This document shows, piece after piece, positions 1 through 16,535 of a stretch of DNA of 64,000 bases. The position numbers and the translations under genes were made by a program. Source of the stretch: Sapria himalayana (lineage: Eukaryota > Streptophyta > Magnoliopsida > Malpighiales > Rafflesiaceae); NCBI GenBank assembly GCA_029783825.1, contig JAREIK010002645.1:496001-560000 (forward strand). Reading direction: 5' to 3'. Under the pieces are notes generated by a model. The model ran no database searches and was not told the origin of the DNA. It worked only from the letters and a program-made list of their open reading frames with translations. The number at the start of each line of letters is the position of its first letter. Within the stretch, counting starts at the first letter, position 1.

Positions 1-3000
1 CAATACACATATTGTAAAGGGTGAAAATATTCAAGTGAATATAAAAAAAATAGAGATAAAGCTAAGAAGAATTAGATTAGAATTATAAGCAATAATTTAA
101 TAACTACATAATTTATACAGTTAATCCTAAATAATTAAGATAAAATTAGTTAATGATGATGATAATATTTAATATTATTATGCAAAATTTAAAACTTCAT
201 AAATGACTTTATTAGGTTGTGAGCAAAAATATTTGAATATTTTATTTTCTAATATTAGAAAATCTACTCTTAGTATTTGAGGACCATTAATCATTCACTT
301 ATTAAATCTTGAATGAGCTATTTATACTTGGACAATTTGAAAATTTTTAAATGCATCAAATTAGAATGCATATGAAAATTTCATATCATGTCCATCAAAA
401 TTATATAAAACCATTTTCAATCTAATTCATTCAAATATTTAAAAACTAGTAAAATTAAAACTCGATACTCCTTAACTAGTTTTTTATTTTTATTAATAAT
501 TATATTAATTATATGTGACTAAATCTTTTTCGAAATAAATTTATTTTATATTTTTTTATTATTTCATGAATTAATCAAAAATCAATTTAATAAAAATATC
601 ATTATTATATAAAGCAATATATTCTTGGATATATGTCTAACAATTTTCATACTAATTGTACTAATCATAAAATCATAAAAAAAAAAATATTTGATTAAAA
701 TAAATAAAAAAATTCTTTATTACATATATATTCATAATATTTTTGAAAAAATAAAATTTTTATGATTTATAGTGAAAAAAGAATAGAAATTCTTTGAAAT
801 TACAAAAATAATCTCCCTCACTTTTATATTTTTATGAATAACTTTTTTCACATAAATACCCTTCAAATTTTTAATTATTTACATATATATTTTAAAAGCA
901 TTATTTCTATAAAAAAAATCATAAGTGTATTTATATATGAAAAAAAAATTGTAAAATAAAAAAATAAGAGGTTATATCTATAATTTTTTCTTGATTGTCT
1001 CTTTTAATCAGTTAACCCTAGTTTGTACTAGTAAATACTTGATCAATCAAATATCATTTTCAATTATTTTCTTTTGTATGTCTTTTCAAGCCTTATATCC
1101 TATAGAAAAACTATTTACCTTCTCTCATAAAATACTTTGAAGTATTTATTTTACTCAATAAACCACTCCAACATATATGATAAAATGACATTCAGGAATA
1201 CAACTGTTACTCTCCTAAGACAAACAAAATACTAATAAATTATTATGTTGCCTTATTTAATCAAAACTAAGTTGTCTAACCCACATAGGGATTCAAAAAT
1301 GTATCTGACTTTCTTACTCTTTCTTTATTTTCTAAAGTCTCATTTGAGTTTTCTACTCAAAATGACTATCACTTTTAAGTTATTTCATATCTTGATACAT
1401 CATATTATTATGATTTTATCCTCAAATTTTCATATGTACTAATAATTTAAAAAATATCTTATTTTAATAGAAAAAATAAAAATTCCAAAAAAATAGATAG
1501 TATTTCAAAATTTCATCTTAGCCAAAACTCCAAATGTGTTGGATATTGAGAAACTTGATCACTCAAGACTTCATATTTATTTCAAAAAAATAAATTTCTC
1601 AATTTATTCTCATTCAAAAAAACTTTTCAAAGAAATTAGATGATCTAAAAAATAATTTTTCTATATTTTAACTTTTGATTAGTATCAAAAAAAAATTATA
1701 GTCATTATCCTATCTTACATATTTTATCATTCTTACATATTTTTTATTCTTATGTATTTTGTATTACTTATGTTGATAATATTAAATAACTTAAGTCTTA
1801 TTTTTGAATATTATCTCATTCAAAATGATGTCAAGTCATGATAAAAAATATAAATACTTTCAACTATAGTAAAACTTAGAAATTAACATTCAAAAAGATT
1901 TATTATTTGTTACATGTAACTATTCACTATGAAACCTAATCATACATTCAAAATGACACGAAATATCATATAAAAATAAGATTTATTACAAGAATATTCA
2001 ATCATGTTTATAGAGTTGACACATGATATTTTCTAAGTAACCAAATGATTATAATTCAGAAATTCATATAACTTACATCTCATAGATCATAATTCAGTAG
2101 TTATTCATGAAATATGTAGTAAATACCTGATTTTTGAACACATACAAAGCTTTCAAATCTAGAGTGCAAATTAAAAAAAAGATTTTATACAATGTAAATC
2201 AATCACAACAAACTTAAATTTTGAGATTTTTTACTATTATTATTTCTTTTAGATTGCATATATGCATTACAAATTATTTATAATTTATCAAAAGAGTTTT
2301 AATAAAAAATTTATCATCTTAAATATACATATGAATAATATTCTCACTACTAAAAATAATGAGTTGAGAATAACTAAACTCAATAAGCATATTCAATTAT
2401 AATTTTAGATAATTAATTTTTGAGGCTCAAATATTTTCTTAAGATTAAGATTACTTATAATAATAAAGGTATTGAATTGTTACATTAAAAATTTATCTTA
2501 AATATTCTCTCAAAACTCATATTTTGAATTATACTCTAACAAATACTCCTATTATGCAATATACATTTTTTATCTAATATAAGTTTTATTGTTAACTTAA
2601 ATATACACAAAAAAATATACTAAATATTAGTTATATGATTTTCATCATACTAGATATAATTTATCAATCAATATAATTAATCACATTAAAAATACTTTAT
2701 GTTGAACTCACCTTAATCATACTAGATGAGTTCATCATACTAGACATATTTATGACTTTCATCATAAATGTCTTTATGACAAGCATAATTACTCATTTTT
2801 AAAATTCTTTATGATTTTTATCATACTAGATACAACTCTACACATACTTAGATAAGCAAAAAAATATATATAGAATATACTATCTCTTTAAATGATCAAA
2901 AACATCTTTAACTAGTAAGATTTTCATAGTTTAGTTAACCACTAACTTACACAAATAAGAGATCTACTATTTGATATTATGCTTGTTATACGATAAGTTT

Positions 3001-4111
3001 GTCTTCTGAAACATTAAAAAAATAGCATTGTTGTGATCCACTATAAAAATAAAATAATAAGCAATAATCACAACTATCTATGAGATTCTATAATTCATGC
3101 ATTTAATTAATAAGATTATATTTCAAGTTTTTTCTTCCACCACTCTTAATTATGATGGTATAATATTAAGATATATAACCTTTAATTCAGAATTCTATAA
3201 ACGAATAAAACACATAAATATGGACCACATATTTTGAGAAAAAGTTTAAAAAAAAAAAATTATCACAATCTATATTCCTATAATATATGAACTAGTTGAC
3301 ATGTTAATGAATTACTTAAAAAAATATTAGCTTACTTTTATATTTCAAAATTTAATGTTATGAATATTACGAACTAACTTGAAAGGATGTTTTAACTTTT
3401 TATCATTTTTTTTAATTCTATTTATGATTTTGACGCCCAACTTGTGGGCTCTTTGGTTATGTTAATTATCTATTTGTGAAAAATTAGGTAATTCGTATTG
3501 ATGTGCGATTGAAATCTATCTCTCTCTTTTTTGATTGAGTATTTTATTTCATCATGAATCATATTGATTATAGAGTTAAAATTAATAGAGGCAATCAAAA
3601 TATATATATAACGTAACTTGATGTTACAAATAACAATCTCTGAATCATAAAACAGAATCAAAAGCAAACTTTACAAATTGAGGTAGCAAAAAACAACTCG
3701 CAAAACAACTGTGTCTCTTAAATGTTACTCTTGATGTTAATTTTCCCTTCAAAATTAGGGTTCAACTTACAAGATTCATGATACATCCTTCAAGGAAGTT
3801 AGGCTAGGTGTGTTTGGCTTCGAAATTACAACTCATGCAGCATACAACAACCGAACAAGCGATTGCCCTACACTTTTTCCAAAATGGTGTCGAGTTTACA
3901 TACGAACGTATTGAAATTCATGATATGAATTTCAACTGGGACCACTTGAAGACATGGAACTTAGAAAAGTAAAAATATATGCCACTGCAACAACAATCAC
4001 ATAAAATCTAGTACATGAATATTTCCAGCGAAACTGAAAAAGAGAATTATGCAATCAGGACGATGGCCGGTAGAAAATGATCATTGTTTAACAAACACAA
4101 AAATTGATTAC
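1..4111. other. AT-rich intergenic stretch, no gene recognised
   Basis: Very AT-rich DNA with many homopolymer A/T runs and no reading frame that resembles a known protein. A GC-richer patch at about 3770-3960 gave no recognisable protein on either strand. If the SVIP-like exon at 4112-4236 is real, its downstream exons should lie here or beyond the left edge, but I could not find them. A short motif, CCCAACTTGTGGGCT, at about 3436 recurs inverted at about 41653, so some dispersed repeat is probably present. Confidence 0.5.
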
Positions 4112-4236
4112 CGATTCTGAGCAGCTTCGCCTGCCTTTGCTCGAGCTTCGGCAGATGCCAACTTCTCGCTTTCTCGTCTTTGTTTCGCCGTCTCGGAGCC
4201 GAAACATGACAAACAACACACACACGGGAGAGCCAT
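4112..4236 (-). CDS. Probable first exon of an SVIP-like small protein with a VCP/p97-interacting motif (partial)
   Basis: Read on the minus strand from ATG at 4234-4236, the exon encodes 41 residues plus two bases and ends at a possible splice donor (CG|GTAATC, donor at 4110-4111). An in-frame TGA lies seven codons upstream of the ATG. The N-terminus is cysteine-rich (MALPCVCCLSCFGS), as in small palmitoylated or membrane-tethered proteins. The rest is a charged, Ala/Glu/Lys/Arg-rich helix. It ends RAKAGEAAQN followed by CG|N, which is Arg whatever the next base. This exactly fits the VCP-interacting motif R-X5-A-A-X2-R, and animal SVIP carries a very similar segment after a cysteine-containing, lipid-modified N-terminus. 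SVIP-type proteins inhibit or recruit the AAA-ATPase p97/CDC48 in ER-associated degradation. If the donor is not used, TAA follows the Arg directly and gives a 42-residue peptide. Downstream exons were not found. The VIM match and cysteine cluster are seen; the function is inferred. Confidence 0.5.
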
Positions 4237-4289
4237 GCGCACTGTTCCAGGCTCTCAGCACAAAATTATGTAATTAGAATATCATGTTG

Positions 4290-4440
4290 AAATTGTATTT
4301 TTTTTATATTTTTATATTTTTTATTTCGTTTTTATTTTTTTATTTATTTTATTTTTTTTTATTTTTTTATTTATTTTATTTATTTATTTTTTTTATTTTT
4401 ATTTTTATGTTTATTTTTTTTATTTTTTGTTGAAATTACA
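4290..4440. repeat. T-rich simple repeat (TTTTATTTTT-type)
   Basis: Imperfect (T)nA tract on the plus strand, about 50 bp upstream of the SVIP-like exon, so A-rich on that gene's sense strand. The flanking DNA up to about 4950 is AT-rich with no recognisable gene. Confidence 0.7.
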
Positions 4441-5192
4441 TTATCTAATTAGTAAATAAAAAATATTATCACTTACATCATCTAAATAGTAATAAGGGCC
4501 CAAAAACAAAATATTTATATTTTGGTACTTTTTTAAAAATAATTTTAATTAAAATGAACTAATTTATATATTATTTGTTTTTTTTTTGGACTATTTAATT
4601 CATCATTATGAATTTGCCCAACACCAACGTCATTTAAAAAACTGTCATAATAATAATTAAAAAATATTTATTAAAACAACTTTTTCAAATATATACAATA
4701 TACATTTTAATATATAGTGTGTACGTTAGACAAATGCAATGTATACTTTTTCAAATATATACACTATACATTATATACATTTTGAAATTGTATATGCTAC
4801 ACGTTTGACAAATGATAATAGGAAATGATCATCATTTAATAAATACATTTAACTTTTTTATTTTTTTTATTTAATACTGATGTGGTAAGAGAAGTGATTT
4901 AACTAATTTTTTTTTAATTAAACTGAATTTAATTGTTAATTAAATATATTTTCTAAAACCAATTTGTTATACTCAATTTTCCCAACCCAAGCACGCCCAC
5001 CACATCATCTTATTTACATCACCAAACCATTAGCCTTCAAAATAAAGCTCATCTCACATCAAACACAGTTTACCTACAAAAACTTAAATCCGACAGTCAT
5101 TGCAAATCGGGAGCAAACAAGGAAGCATAAAATAGGAGCGCAAAATAATGAAGCTAAAGCTGCGAAACCAACCACATTTTCTTGTCCAAACT

Positions 5193-9163
<3,971 letters not shown>

Positions 9164-9241
9164 GATTTTACAGAAATTGAAGCCGTGTGAAGGACGTTGG
9201 GGAAGCCAAGAGACAAAAGCCCTAATGCCGAAGGCTCGTAT
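9164..9241 (-). promoter_or_regulatory. 5' UTR/core promoter of RPS29 with TTAGGG telo-box-like element
   Basis: Just upstream of the RPS29 start the minus strand is GC-richer and pyrimidine-rich, and contains ATTAGGGCTTTT (TTAGGG core at 9220-9225). Telo-box elements (AAACCCTAA or its complement) are common near transcription starts of plant ribosomal-protein genes. The transcription start itself cannot be placed. Confidence 0.4.
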
Positions 9242-11174
9242 TTATTTGTTTATTTTTCAAAAAAAAAAGAATAGAAAATAATTACATATAGCGTCACAAA
9301 TTTAAAGAATTTAAATTATTTTTTTTTCATATTAATTAATACACTAAAAATCAATAATTCAACTTTATATCCACCATGATACATCGACAGATAAAAAAAA
9401 TAAATTCTCAGTACACCTAAATATGGGGCAAAATCAATTTTTATATTTTCATTACACCAATACTTAATTTTTTTATATTATACTACCCAAGCAACTTGAA
9501 AATTATGAATAAATAATTTTTGTTATTTATCCCAATACAAAAAATATATATATTTATATCTTTGACATATTTTGATCAATTATAAACTATTTTTCCAAAA
9601 TTACCCTCAATGTTAAAAATTAAAAATTACATAAAAAACTCAATCTATTATTAGTGAAAATAGTTGCATGTTAGAACTTATGAAATGCTATTTTAGGCAT
9701 ATTATATATATATATATATATTATTTATTTATTTATTTATCTGTGTGTATGTGATACATTTATGTTATAGATAAACACATATTATATATGTATATGCATA
9801 TGTTTATATATAATGTGTATGTTATATAATGTTTATGCTAGAAAGTAATTACTCATTTGTGACCTATTCCAAAACCATTATTATTTCTTAGAACAATGAC
9901 TTTGGATTCTAGAAAGTAAATACTCATTAATGACAATCTTAGTAGTCCAACATTTTGCTCATAAATTCAAGTTACATGACCATTTTTAGTATGGTTGCTT
10001 TGTATTATTGAGAGTTAAGCGTTAGTCATGGTTATTCCTAATGCCTTAATATTTGTACTCTAAATGAAAGATAAAAAATGACAATATTATGACCTCAATT
10101 TTGTGTTATGACTTCTAGCTTAAAATATCACACAAACCTCCAAATTATGACAATCAATGGTCTAGGCATTGCATTATTCATCACAATTAAGAGCAAATAC
10201 AACGTAAACAATAAGCAATATTAAATGAAATTAGTACTAAGAAATTAATATGGGCATTCATTATGAGTCATAGAATTTATGAGACACCATCCAATATATC
10301 TCACATGATTTTTTTCTTCAATGTCCAGTCAAGATAAATTTAATTTATGGGTTGGTCAAGTATCTGTGCTGTGATAATTATTTGAATTTATGAGCTTATT
10401 TGTGTTAATCTTTTGTTTATATATTAAAGAATGTAAATATTATTTAGAATCAAAAAATAAGATTTTCATGAATTTGTTAGTTTAGGCATGTTGGTCATGA
10501 TAAAAAATGATAGAGGGATAAATCATAGAATACTCATGTGTTTTAAATAGAAAGAAGTGATAACAATAATAATCTTAATATGCGAGATAAACTAACTTGT
10601 AAAAATTCAAAATAAATGTATATTAATTATTATGAGTATAATTATTACAAAAAATTAAGTATGAATATATTAGAAACTAATCCATTGTGTATAATATAGA
10701 ATGACTAATCTTAGAATAATATGGGAGTTAAGCAAATTAACTTATATAAGAATTTTATCATAGTGTGAAAGTCATCTATTGACCTTTATGAATGATACTA
10801 AGTATGTCATGGAACTTATACAAGTAGTCGAGACTCATAAGGTGGTAATTATTTTGTGAATCATTTATACTTATATCTATTATATTACTTATACGACTCA
10901 TATACTTGTGAAGATATGTTAGAAGAGATATCCTACCTTGACTAAGTTTTGTGATCGTGTTGATTAACTATGTGTTTTGGCATCCTGAAAAAGTCATAAT
11001 ATACCATGTTATAAAAAGTGGGACTTGAAAATTTTTTAAAAAAAAAGTTCAGGGAATTAGATTTTCAAGGCAAAGAACACACCACATCTAAAAAATTATG
11101 AATTCTGAACCCCAATTAAAAATAAATTCAAAATGAACATATGCAAATGCGAAATAAATAGGAGATAACGGTTT
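9242..11174. other. AT-rich spacer between RPS29 and the LINE
   Basis: No gene recognised. A (TA)n and TTTA repeat lies at 9700-9740. The remainder is unstructured AT-rich DNA. Confidence 0.5.
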
Positions 11175-11245
11175 TCATGCCAATTATGATTGTTTTTTTT
11201 TTGATAAAAAAGGAAACACAATCAAAAAATCATTACAATCTGTGG

Positions 11246-14200
11246 CTAAAGTAGCAGCTTAAGATCTTTATGGAATACAATATACAAATCAGTTTTAATT
11301 TCCCTAACTATAAAATCAGCATCCATGGTTTTTCTTTCGTGTAACCGCTTGTTCATTTCCTTCCAAATATGGTACACAACCGCAGTGAAGGCTGCTTTTC
11401 GAAATCTGTTTCCGGCTGAATCTGGATTGTGCAGCTTCTCTAGGTTTTTAAAACCTTGCTGTATCGAGGCTATACTTCCTTTTAATTTGGTCGACAATTG
11501 AATTTCTTTCAAGATATACCTAGAGAAAAAACACTCAAAAAAAAGATGGCTGTGTGATTCTGCATTATGGCAGAATTCACAATTTATATTGAATTTGTTG
11601 GAAAAAAGTCTATCTTTGGTCTAGAATTTGCCTTGCTTCGCAATCCATAAATTTATTGCATGCTTTGGTACATGATTCCTCATCCATAAAGATTTTGCCC
11701 ATGGTTTTTCCTTTTTAGTATCCGATCCGAGAAGGAATTGATAAGCATTGAAAACAATTCTCACTCCTTCACCCCATGAATTTAGGAGGGAATGTGCAGA
11801 TTCCTTTGTGCCAGCCATGGATATAAGGTCTTCCTTGACTGATATTAGACTCTTCCAAAATGGTGAGTCATCTTTCGTGCTTCGAATTTCCCAAATATCT
11901 TACGAATCGAGGTAAACATGATGGATCCACTTGATCCAAAGCGAATCCTCTTTTTTGTTTATTCTCCACAAGGTTTTGGCAAAGAAGGCTTTATTCCATA
12001 AGGCAATATTGAGTATGTCAAGCCCTCCAAGATAGGTGGGTAGGCATACCTTCTCCCAATTTACTTTAGGGTCTGTATTTGCCTTTTGGTTGGGCACCCC
12101 AAAGAAACCTCCTACATGCTCCTTCAATGGAGTTAATGACATGGGAAGGAAGTATAAAAACTGAAAACCAATAACCTTCAATGCCTTGTATCACTGTACG
12201 CAGTAACTCCAGTCTACCAACGATGGAGAGTAGCTTCCCAGCACACTGGTGAATTGCGGACTTAATCTTGGCAATAAGAATGGAAAACTATGCAGAAATT
12301 AATCGAGTAGAAGAAAGGGGCACGCCAAGAAATATAAATGGTAGTACGCCTTCTTTAAATCCAGATTCTTCAATTATAACTTTTTTTGATTTCATTGTTT
12401 ACTCCTCCAAAGAAGACATTCGATTTGGAGGAGTTCACATTCAGCCCGGAAACCATAGGGAAATCTTGAAGTGCTTTAAAAACATTTGCGGAAGAAGGCA
12501 CATCACCCTTAAAGAAGATTATTAAGTCGTCGGCATACATGAGATGTGTAATTTTGAGTGCAGCGCATCCAGGGTGGTAAGAAAAGCCATTCAGAAATTT
12601 ATTGGAAGCAAGTTGCCTCGAGAAATACTCCATGCAAATAGCAAAGTGATATGGAGATAAGGGATCTCATTGTCTAAGTCCCCTGTGGCCTTTGAAGAAC
12701 TCATGGAACTCACCATTTATTGCCACCGAGGACGAGGTGGAGCTGATGCACTCAAAAATAGTGTCAATGAATTGTTTAGGGAAATTGAGACCACTTAAGA
12801 CTTCAAGGAGGAAGCTCCATTCAACAGTGTTGAAAGCCTTTTGAATATCCACTTTGAAGAAGCAACGTGGTGAAATTCTTTTCCTTGTATATCTTCGGAT
12901 GAAGCATTGAGCAATGAGAAAATTATCAGAGATAAGGCATCCTCTAATAAAAGCACAATGAGAGGAGCAGATTATGGAACTCATTACTAACTTCAAGCGC
13001 GAAGCAATAAGTTTCGAAATAATTTTGTAAATCACGTTACAACAAGAGATCGGCTGATAATCTCTAATATATGAAGCATGGGACGATTTAGGGATTAGAG
13101 CAATGTATGTATGATTTATTTGTCTAAACATCTTCTTTGAATAAAAGAATCTTCTAACTGCATTGGCCACGTCACTTTCGATATATTGCCAAGAGGATTT
13201 GAAAAATTCTGCTGAAAAATCATCCGGGCCGGGTGATTTTGAGCTTCCCATAGAAAAAACTACATTCTTTATCTCCTCATTTGAGAAAGATAAGTTGAGC
13301 AGTTTATGATCATCATCGTTAAGTATTGGCCCATTTAGTAAGATGTCTTTGTCGATATTATTCCTGGATTTTGAGGTCCCCAATAACCCTTTGAAAAACA
13401 TAAGAAAAGCATCAGCAATGTCTTTTTTGGAAGTTGAGTAGCTCCCATCATCCTTGACAATTGTGATGATTTTGTTTTTTTTGCAATTTAGAGTTTGATA
13501 GAACATGAAAGAACCTGGTGCATCTGTCACTCTCTCTCAAGTATTTAATTTTTGCCTTTTGCCTTAAGAAAGAGAGCTCATTTTCCTCGAGTCTCCTTAG
13601 ATTGATTTTGAGCTAAACTTCCATAGATTTTAGTTTTTGTCGAGGGGACTTGTATAAGTCAATTTGGACTTCTCTAAGAGCGTCCCTGGCTCTGGTAACT
13701 CTTGAGCTAATGTGTCCATAGTGTTTCTCATTAAGTTCCTTTAATGGATCTTTCAACCGTTTCAGCTTTGTAATTACTTGGAACATGGCTGAACCAACCA
13801 CTTCATTTTTCCAAATATTGAGTAGGAGAGGAACAAAGTCTTTGTGAGTCAGCCACATGTTGCAGAACTTAAAAGGGATAAGTCTCCCTTTATTTGCATA
13901 CTCTGTGGACATAAGAATCAGGCAGTAATCTGAGTATACTCCAGGGGTTAGGAATTTGGCGTGGCTATCAAGATTCAAGTTAGACCAGCTACCATTGACC
14001 ATTTCCCTGTCAAGCTTACTCGACACTCTGCCATTTGTCCAAGTAAAGAAATTCCCAGAAGAGGGAAGGTCCTCCATACCTAGCGAAGTTAGGCAATCAA
14101 GAGCATCTTGACATTCATAGTTAGAGACGATTATTCCTCCAACCCTGTCAAGTCCCGAGAGTGAGGAGTTTAAATCCCCTAATAATGCCCAAGGTTCTTT

Positions 14201-14590
14201 GTTAATTCCATCATTCATCAAGTGTATCCAGAGGCGCCTTCTTGTGACTATAGAATGCAGACCATATATGATAGACAATCTAAAGGCTAAGTTCTTTTCC
14301 TTGTCTGTAACATGGAGGGAGATAAGCTGTGCAGAGCATAGGAGGTTCGTGATGTCTGTGGTCTGGGGGTCCCAGAAAACCAGGATTCTCCCATACTTGT
14401 TGCACTCGAAATTATCTAGCATATTGAATCTTTTAAACTTAGTTTGGTGGAGCCAGTTTAGCTTGCTCCGACTGAGTTTAGCTTTAGCAATAGCGAATAT
14501 ATCGATAGCATAAGCTTGAGTTAATCTAAGCACTTCCCTGTGCTTAAGAGGAGAGTTGAAACCTCTAAGATTCCAATATGCAATTCGCAT
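11246..14590 (-). pseudogene. LINE ORF2: AP endonuclease + reverse transcriptase + zf-RVT, broken by stops and shifts
   Basis: Starts MRIAYWNLRGFNSP, a typical plant LINE ORF2 start. The endonuclease (13613-14590) keeps GDLNSS...LDRVGG. However, the expected ETK motif reads AKAK and the SDH motif reads SDY, so the catalytic Glu and His appear replaced. The reverse transcriptase (13530 down to about 12370) shows SPGPDDFSAEFFK, YQPISCCNVIYKIISK, FKVDIQKAFNTVEW, GLRQ-stop-DPLSP (TGA at 12667-12669) and an intact YADD at 12526-12537. A C-terminal zf-RVT-like region with a C..C...H segment is recognisable at 11246-11818, after another stop and shifts. The normal role is nicking the target and copying LINE RNA. 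Confidence 0.85.
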
Positions 14591-15303
14591 TATAGCAGCT
14601 GCTTATATGCTTCTTCTTTTGGAGATCGCACTCATGAAAGAGGATGATGCCCAGGGGTTCATAGGTTTCCGGAGGAGCAGGAGAATTCCAGACAGAGATA
14701 TCCACCCTCACATTATACAGAGCCCTTATAGTCACCCTTGCGCCAGTAAGCCAAAGAGATCCCCTCTTCACCCCATACACATGGGATTGGCACGGATTTT
14801 CCCAAGATACAAACGAGGTAACAGCTCTTCACACCCCAATTACATGAGACATCCTACCCTCACAAAAATTTACTACCCTTACATTCATTCCCCTCTCATA
14901 TTGTCAGCTTAATCTCCTGCACCCCTGGGCTATTTGAAGGTGCCCACTCCTAACACAAAAAAAACCATTATCACACATTTTAAAACACTTTGGTCCGTAT
15001 AGACGTCCTTGCAGGCCAAGGATCATCTTCCAGAGGCATAAGCCTAGCCATTTTAAAAAATCTAGGATTGACCTGGTTTTATTTTTATACGCATTACACT
15101 TTGACTCACACCATGCCACATCGAGGGGTACCCCCACCCCTCCCCGTATAACCCTTATCAACAATACCTAGGGGGAACAAACAGCCCCCCCTCCCAGCCT
15201 CCAAAACTCCAAAGAGAGTCCCTCCAAGAAACCAGAAATCCAAAAAATAAAAATAACAACAAAAACCTCACTTTGAGCAGGGGTGAGGCTCCCGCTACTT
15301 ATA

Positions 15304-16407
15304 TTATGCTGGACCATTTGGGCCTGCACCCTTTGCAATTAAATCTTTAGTTCTGACTTTGTTCAGGAGATTTAGAGACAGCCCATCTCTAGTGTATGGA
15401 TCCTTCCTTCTTCTCCTGGCTTTAACCAGGGTGAATTCTTCTGCCTCTTCTCCCAAGCTACCAGCTTCATTCATTTTCCCAGCCAATAGGTTTGCGTCCA
15501 TCTGGGCTTCTTCTGGAAGGGGGTTTTCCATTGCTGTTGTGTCTCCTGATCTGGATGGAGATAGAGTGACTGGAGAGCCATCTCTGGATTTTCTCCCAGA
15601 CGGTGTGGGAGTTTTTCCTTGCTCTACTGATCTGCATTCTTCTGTTGTGATAGCTGGAGGAACCCCCATCTTTAACTTCCGACAAACAGTTAGAGCGTGT
15701 CCAAACAAAGAACAGTGGTTACAGTATATGGGAAGATTTTCATATACAACCGGTTGTGTGATTTTAGAGTCGTCGGGAAATTCAAGCCCAACCTCCACAA
15801 TTAATTTACTCCCAATATCAACTTCTACTAATATTCTAGCATATGTAATTTTGGAAATGCTCGCCGTTAATTTATCCATGTGCAAGGGTACCCCGATGCA
15901 ACTAGCCACTTTGCTTAGGCCTATAGGATTCCATAGATGTAAGGGGAAATCCGGTAATTTAACCCAAACAGGGATTTTTGTCATCTCTTTTAGGCCATAG
16001 TGAAAACCTACCGGGAGTGGCTTCATATATAATGGTCAGCCATATACCAAGAATGGGCCGGAATGAAGAATACAATCTCTATCCTCGGAGTTTCCAAATC
16101 TGAAAATAATCCATCTACTAGGATGCTGGATGACTTGGGGGAGCAATTTCCATTGCTCCTCCATAAATTTCTTTAACATTAATTAGCCAGGACTTCTAGT
16201 AACGAAGCAGCCAATTAGACAGTTATTCCAATGCTCCTGAATTAAGTCTTTTTCAACAAAGACTGCATTACCTGGTTGCTCCGGAGGAATGTAGGATAAT
16301 TTTGAAGTATTAGCGAGGGCTCTATTCCCGGCAAATAAACTACTCCATGTGGCCTTACTTTTCCCATATGTTTTTAAGCCTTTATTCTGGTTAAAGGATG
16401 TATTCAT
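15304..16407 (-). pseudogene. LINE ORF1 (DUF4283 / CCHC zinc-knuckle RNA-binding protein), broken
   Basis: The frame 16183-16407 ends in a stop just after GCFVTRSPG; the same protein resumes and is open at 15304-16026. The second part carries the plant LINE ORF1 pattern (IPVWVKLPDFPLHLWN..., then GLEFPDDSKITQPVVYENLP) and a CCHC knuckle C-X2-C-X4-H-X4-C at residues 102-115 of that frame (about 15681-15723). The C-terminus is basic and Ser/Pro-rich. In live elements this protein coats the LINE RNA. A plus-strand frame at 15359-16000 is its antisense shadow. Confidence 0.8.
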
Positions 16408-16535
16408 TACAGTCTCTTTAGTATTCTGAGAATTAGGGGCAGTGGAGTTGAGCTGAGTTTCATTTACTCTGCCATCCAGCTGAGTACTACTGGAAATTAA
16501 TAACCCCTTCCCCCGCTCATGCCAATTATGATTGT

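Larger units (their letters stand above)
11175..16535 (-). mobile_element. Full-length L1-type plant LINE (inactive), including both target-site duplications
   Basis: The element is bounded by identical 19-bp direct repeats (TCATGCCAATTATGATTGT) at 11175-11193 and 16517-16535. A T run at 11193-11202 is its poly(A) tail, since the element lies on the minus strand. From 16516 downward it has an ORF1 with a CCHC knuckle, a roughly 0.7-kb inter-ORF region (14591-15303, no coding sequence recognised), and ORF2 with endonuclease, reverse transcriptase and a C-terminal zf-RVT-like region. The perfect duplication and near-complete frames imply a fairly recent insertion. Several stops and lost catalytic residues show it is dead. 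It sits between RPS29 and NDUFS4. Confidence 0.93.

Noticed and set aside
15359..16000. 213-residue plus-strand frame
   Set aside because: Antisense shadow of LINE ORF1, whose minus-strand frame has the zinc knuckle and family motifs.
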